Assembly (NCBI GenBank): GCA_900556485.1
Contig: USOX01000002.1
Location: 1-64,000, forward strand
Source of the DNA: an uncultured Dysgonomonas sp.
GTDB taxonomy: Bacteria > Bacteroidota > Bacteroidia > Bacteroidales > Dysgonomonadaceae
Length of the DNA stretch: 64,000 nucleotides
Direction: 5' to 3'
Shown in pieces: positions 62,408-64,000 of this stretch (its first letter is position 1; every line of letters starts with the position of its first letter). The position numbers and the translations under genes were made by a program. The notes under the pieces were generated by a model. The model was not told the DNA's origin and did no database searches. It worked only from the letters and a program-made list of their open reading frames with translations.

Positions 62408-62755
62408 ATGAAAATGGTAAAAGGTATCTTTATCATTCTTCTGTTTTATTTCTTAGGACAAGGACTCAGTTTTCTTATCAATGGGTTTGTCCCCGGGAAT
62501 ATTCTCGGAATGATTTTATTATTCCTCAGCCTCTACTTCAAAGCCCTGAATCCTGACAATATAAAAGATGTAGCCAATGCTTTCACCCGTAATATGGCCA
62601 TATTCTTTATACCTGCCGGAGCAGGACTACTAGGTTCTTACGGACTGATTAGTAAGTTCTGGATGTCTATACTGATTGTCTGTTCTGTAAGTACTATCCT
62701 TGTTATTGCTGTAGTTGCCATCATTCAACAACAAATGGAAAAGAGAAGAAAATGA
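62408..62755 (+). CDS. lrgA: CidA/LrgA family membrane protein
   Basis: The 115-residue protein has about four hydrophobic helices and the motif GFVPGNILGMILLFLSL near residues 23-39. The LrgA/CidA family was named from holin-like proteins and is now linked to pyruvate or solute transport together with LrgB. It overlaps the next gene by 4 bases (ATGA). A -7 box TACCTTTG is at 62370-62377. Confidence 0.88.
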   Translation: MKMVKGIFIILLFYFLGQGLSFLINGFVPGNILGMILLFLSLYFKALNPDNIKDVANAFTRNMAIFFIPAGAGLLGSYGLISKFWMSILIVCSVSTILVIAVVAIIQQQMEKRRK

Positions 62756-63444
62756 AAGCCTTATTTGAATCCACAGAATTTATCCTCCTCCTTATTTTCG
62801 GAAGCTATCTATTCGGACAGTGGGTATTTAAGAAGACCAAGATAGGCCTCCTACATCCCCTTATTATTTCCATAGCCATCATTATAGCTTTCCTCAAAAT
62901 ATCAGGAGTTAGCTACCTTACATTCGAAAAAGGAAGCCAGTTTGTTAGTTTCATGCTCGGCCCTTCAGTTGTAGCGTTAGGCTATGTGTTATACGAACAA
63001 CTATCTTATCTAAAAGGCAATGTAGTGTCCATACTCACATCCATTTTTATAGGAAGCGTCGTAGGCATTATGAGCGTTATTATTCTGGCAAAAATCACAG
63101 GTGCTGATCAGGTATTGATTCACAGTCTGGAACCAAAATCTGTTACTACCCCTATAGCAATGAGCATTGCTGAACAATCAGGCGGTAATGTATCTCTCAC
63201 AGCGGTGATCGTCCTATTCTGTGGTATCTTCGGTAGCATAGTAGGCCCTCCTATCCTTCGCCTGCTGGGTATCCAAAGCAGTGTTGCCAAAGGCTTGGCT
63301 ATGGGCGCCTCTGCTCACGGAGTAGGTACAGCCAAAGCCATGGAAATGGGAGTAATAGAAGGAGCACTTAGTGGGCTGGCAATCGGTCTTATGGGAGTTA
63401 TGACAGCCCTACTTATCCCTATTATACATCAATTATTCTCATAA
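62752..63444 (+). CDS. lrgB: LrgB family membrane protein
   Basis: The 230-residue protein has about seven hydrophobic segments. KSVTTPIAMSIAEQSGGNVSLTA (about 125-147) and GASAHGVGTAKAMEMG are the LrgB signatures. It forms a unit with the LrgA-like gene. Coupled by the 4-base overlap. Confidence 0.92.
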   Translation: MKALFESTEFILLLIFGSYLFGQWVFKKTKIGLLHPLIISIAIIIAFLKISGVSYLTFEKGSQFVSFMLGPSVVALGYVLYEQLSYLKGNVVSILTSIFIGSVVGIMSVIILAKITGADQVLIHSLEPKSVTTPIAMSIAEQSGGNVSLTAVIVLFCGIFGSIVGPPILRLLGIQSSVAKGLAMGASAHGVGTAKAMEMGVIEGALSGLAIGLMGVMTALLIPIIHQLFS

Positions 63445-63460
63445 AGAGACCAAGATAAAA

Positions 63461-63490
63461 AAGCCATGAAAACACATAAAATCATGGCTT
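63461..63490. terminator. Terminator between lrgB and the dehydrogenase
   Basis: AAGCCATGA (63461-63469) and TCATGGCTT (63482-63490) form a perfect 9-bp stem with a 12-base loop. Convergent genes. Confidence 0.8.
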
Positions 63491-63501
63491 CCTTATTATA
63501 T

Positions 63502-64000
63502 TTACTTCAATGAAGACATATCAATTACATATCTGAATTGAACTTTACCATCAAGTACATTTTGGTAAGCATCATTCACTTTTTCGATAGGTATAATCTG
63601 TACCTTAGGATAAATATTATTTTCTACCGAATAATCCATCATTTCCTGAGTTTCTCTAATACCACCTATCAGAGATGAATATATTTTCTTTCGCCAACGC
63701 AATGCTGCTGAGTTTAAGGATGGTATGTCTTTAATAGCTGGTACCCCTAACAATACCATCGTTCCATCCACCTTTAGCATATGTAAATATGTTTCTACTT
63801 CAAATGAATAAGGGATAGTACTAAGCACTAAATTTAAAGTATTGTTCAAACCTTTAAGTTCATTCTCATTTGTTGTATTTACATACTTCGAAGCTCCCAT
63901 TTCCATAGCAACCTGACGCTTTTCTTCAGTTATATCAAAAACTGTAACCTCTGCACCCATTGCTATTGCATATTGAACTGCCATATGTCCTAACCCTCCA
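63502..64000 (-). CDS. NAD(P)-dependent alcohol dehydrogenase, 5' end cut by the window
   Basis: The frame is still open at the window edge. The visible part begins in the glycine-rich GGLGHMAVQYA of the Rossmann fold and continues with VTVFDITEEK (acidic end of beta-2), LVLSTIPYSFEVE and the C-terminal VQFRYVIDMSSLK. This pattern is typical of zinc-dependent cinnamyl-alcohol-type dehydrogenases. The catalytic zinc residues would be upstream, outside the window. Cofactor preference is not clear. Confidence 0.85.
   Translation of the reverse strand, partial: GGLGHMAVQYAIAMGAEVTVFDITEEKRQVAMEMGASKYVNTTNENELKGLNNTLNLVLSTIPYSFEVETYLHMLKVDGTMVLLGVPAIKDIPSLNSAALRWRKKIYSSLIGGIRETQEMMDYSVENNIYPKVQIIPIEKVNDAYQNVLDGKVQFRYVIDMSSLK

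Overview
The window is AT-rich chromosomal DNA from a member of the Bacteroidota, most likely order Bacteroidales and possibly Dysgonomonas-like. The family is inferred from overall gene content, not from a marker search. The support is: Bacteroidota-only families (DUF4270, DUF4249, DUF5606, DUF4834, DUF5683, NigD-like); a TonB receptor paired with a DUF4249 lipoprotein; lipoproteins with acidic residues straight after the lipobox cysteine; and Bacteroidota -7 promoter boxes (TAnnTTTG). No rRNA, tRNA, CRISPR array, complete insertion sequence or complete prophage was seen.

Layout. 1-722: a helix-turn-helix protein of phage or terminase-small-subunit type that looks frameshifted and carries a GC-rich palindrome in frame. 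1069-3457: a shortened GT5 glycogen-synthase-like protein and a DUF4270 lipoprotein. 3458-4356: a non-coding, hairpin-rich stretch with one possible 51-residue ORF. 4357-7384: a LysE exporter, a DUF6056-like membrane protein and the DUF4834/DUF5606 pair. 7444-11750: purB-rluB-asnS, minus strand. 11941-17735: a DegT aminotransferase, recN and two metallophosphoesterase paralogues. 17866-23771: a lipoprotein, a zinc peptidase, purA with a Fur-type regulator, a NigD-like lipoprotein, tadA and dinB. 24242-28227: a GH78 alpha-L-rhamnosidase and a secreted protein made of two near-identical domains. 28296-34653: murI, an OmpH/Skp chaperone behind a structured leader, and the translation operon rimP-nusA-infB. 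34881-39147: lipoproteins and the TonB receptor. 39397-46264: parA-parB-DUF5683-LysM transglycosylase-RelA/SpoT. 46413-52203: a glycosyltransferase, hemH, manA, glgB and a YhcH-family protein. 52397-55803: a lipoprotein, an M3 peptidase and efp. 55940-60432: GrpE-like protein, atypical Hsp70, tail-anchored protein and radC. 60540-64000: a MIP18/SufT-like Fe-S protein, lpxH, an outer-membrane protein, LrgA/LrgB and the 3' part of an alcohol dehydrogenase.

Most of the window is core housekeeping in conserved neighbourhoods. The least ordinary part is 55940-59734. A miniature GrpE-like exchange factor is followed 8 bp later by an 851-residue Hsp70 whose nucleotide-binding domain is intact. That Hsp70 has an extra beta-rich stretch before its substrate-binding domain and a long helical tail. 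A protein of unknown family with one C-terminal membrane anchor follows, coupled by a one-base stop/start overlap to radC. It reads as a dedicated, membrane-linked Hsp70 machine without a visible J-domain partner.

Other points of interest are the three-way-junction-like RNA in front of ompH, two copies of a 54-bp intergenic palindrome, and a GT5 protein that has lost its substrate-binding motif and second domain.
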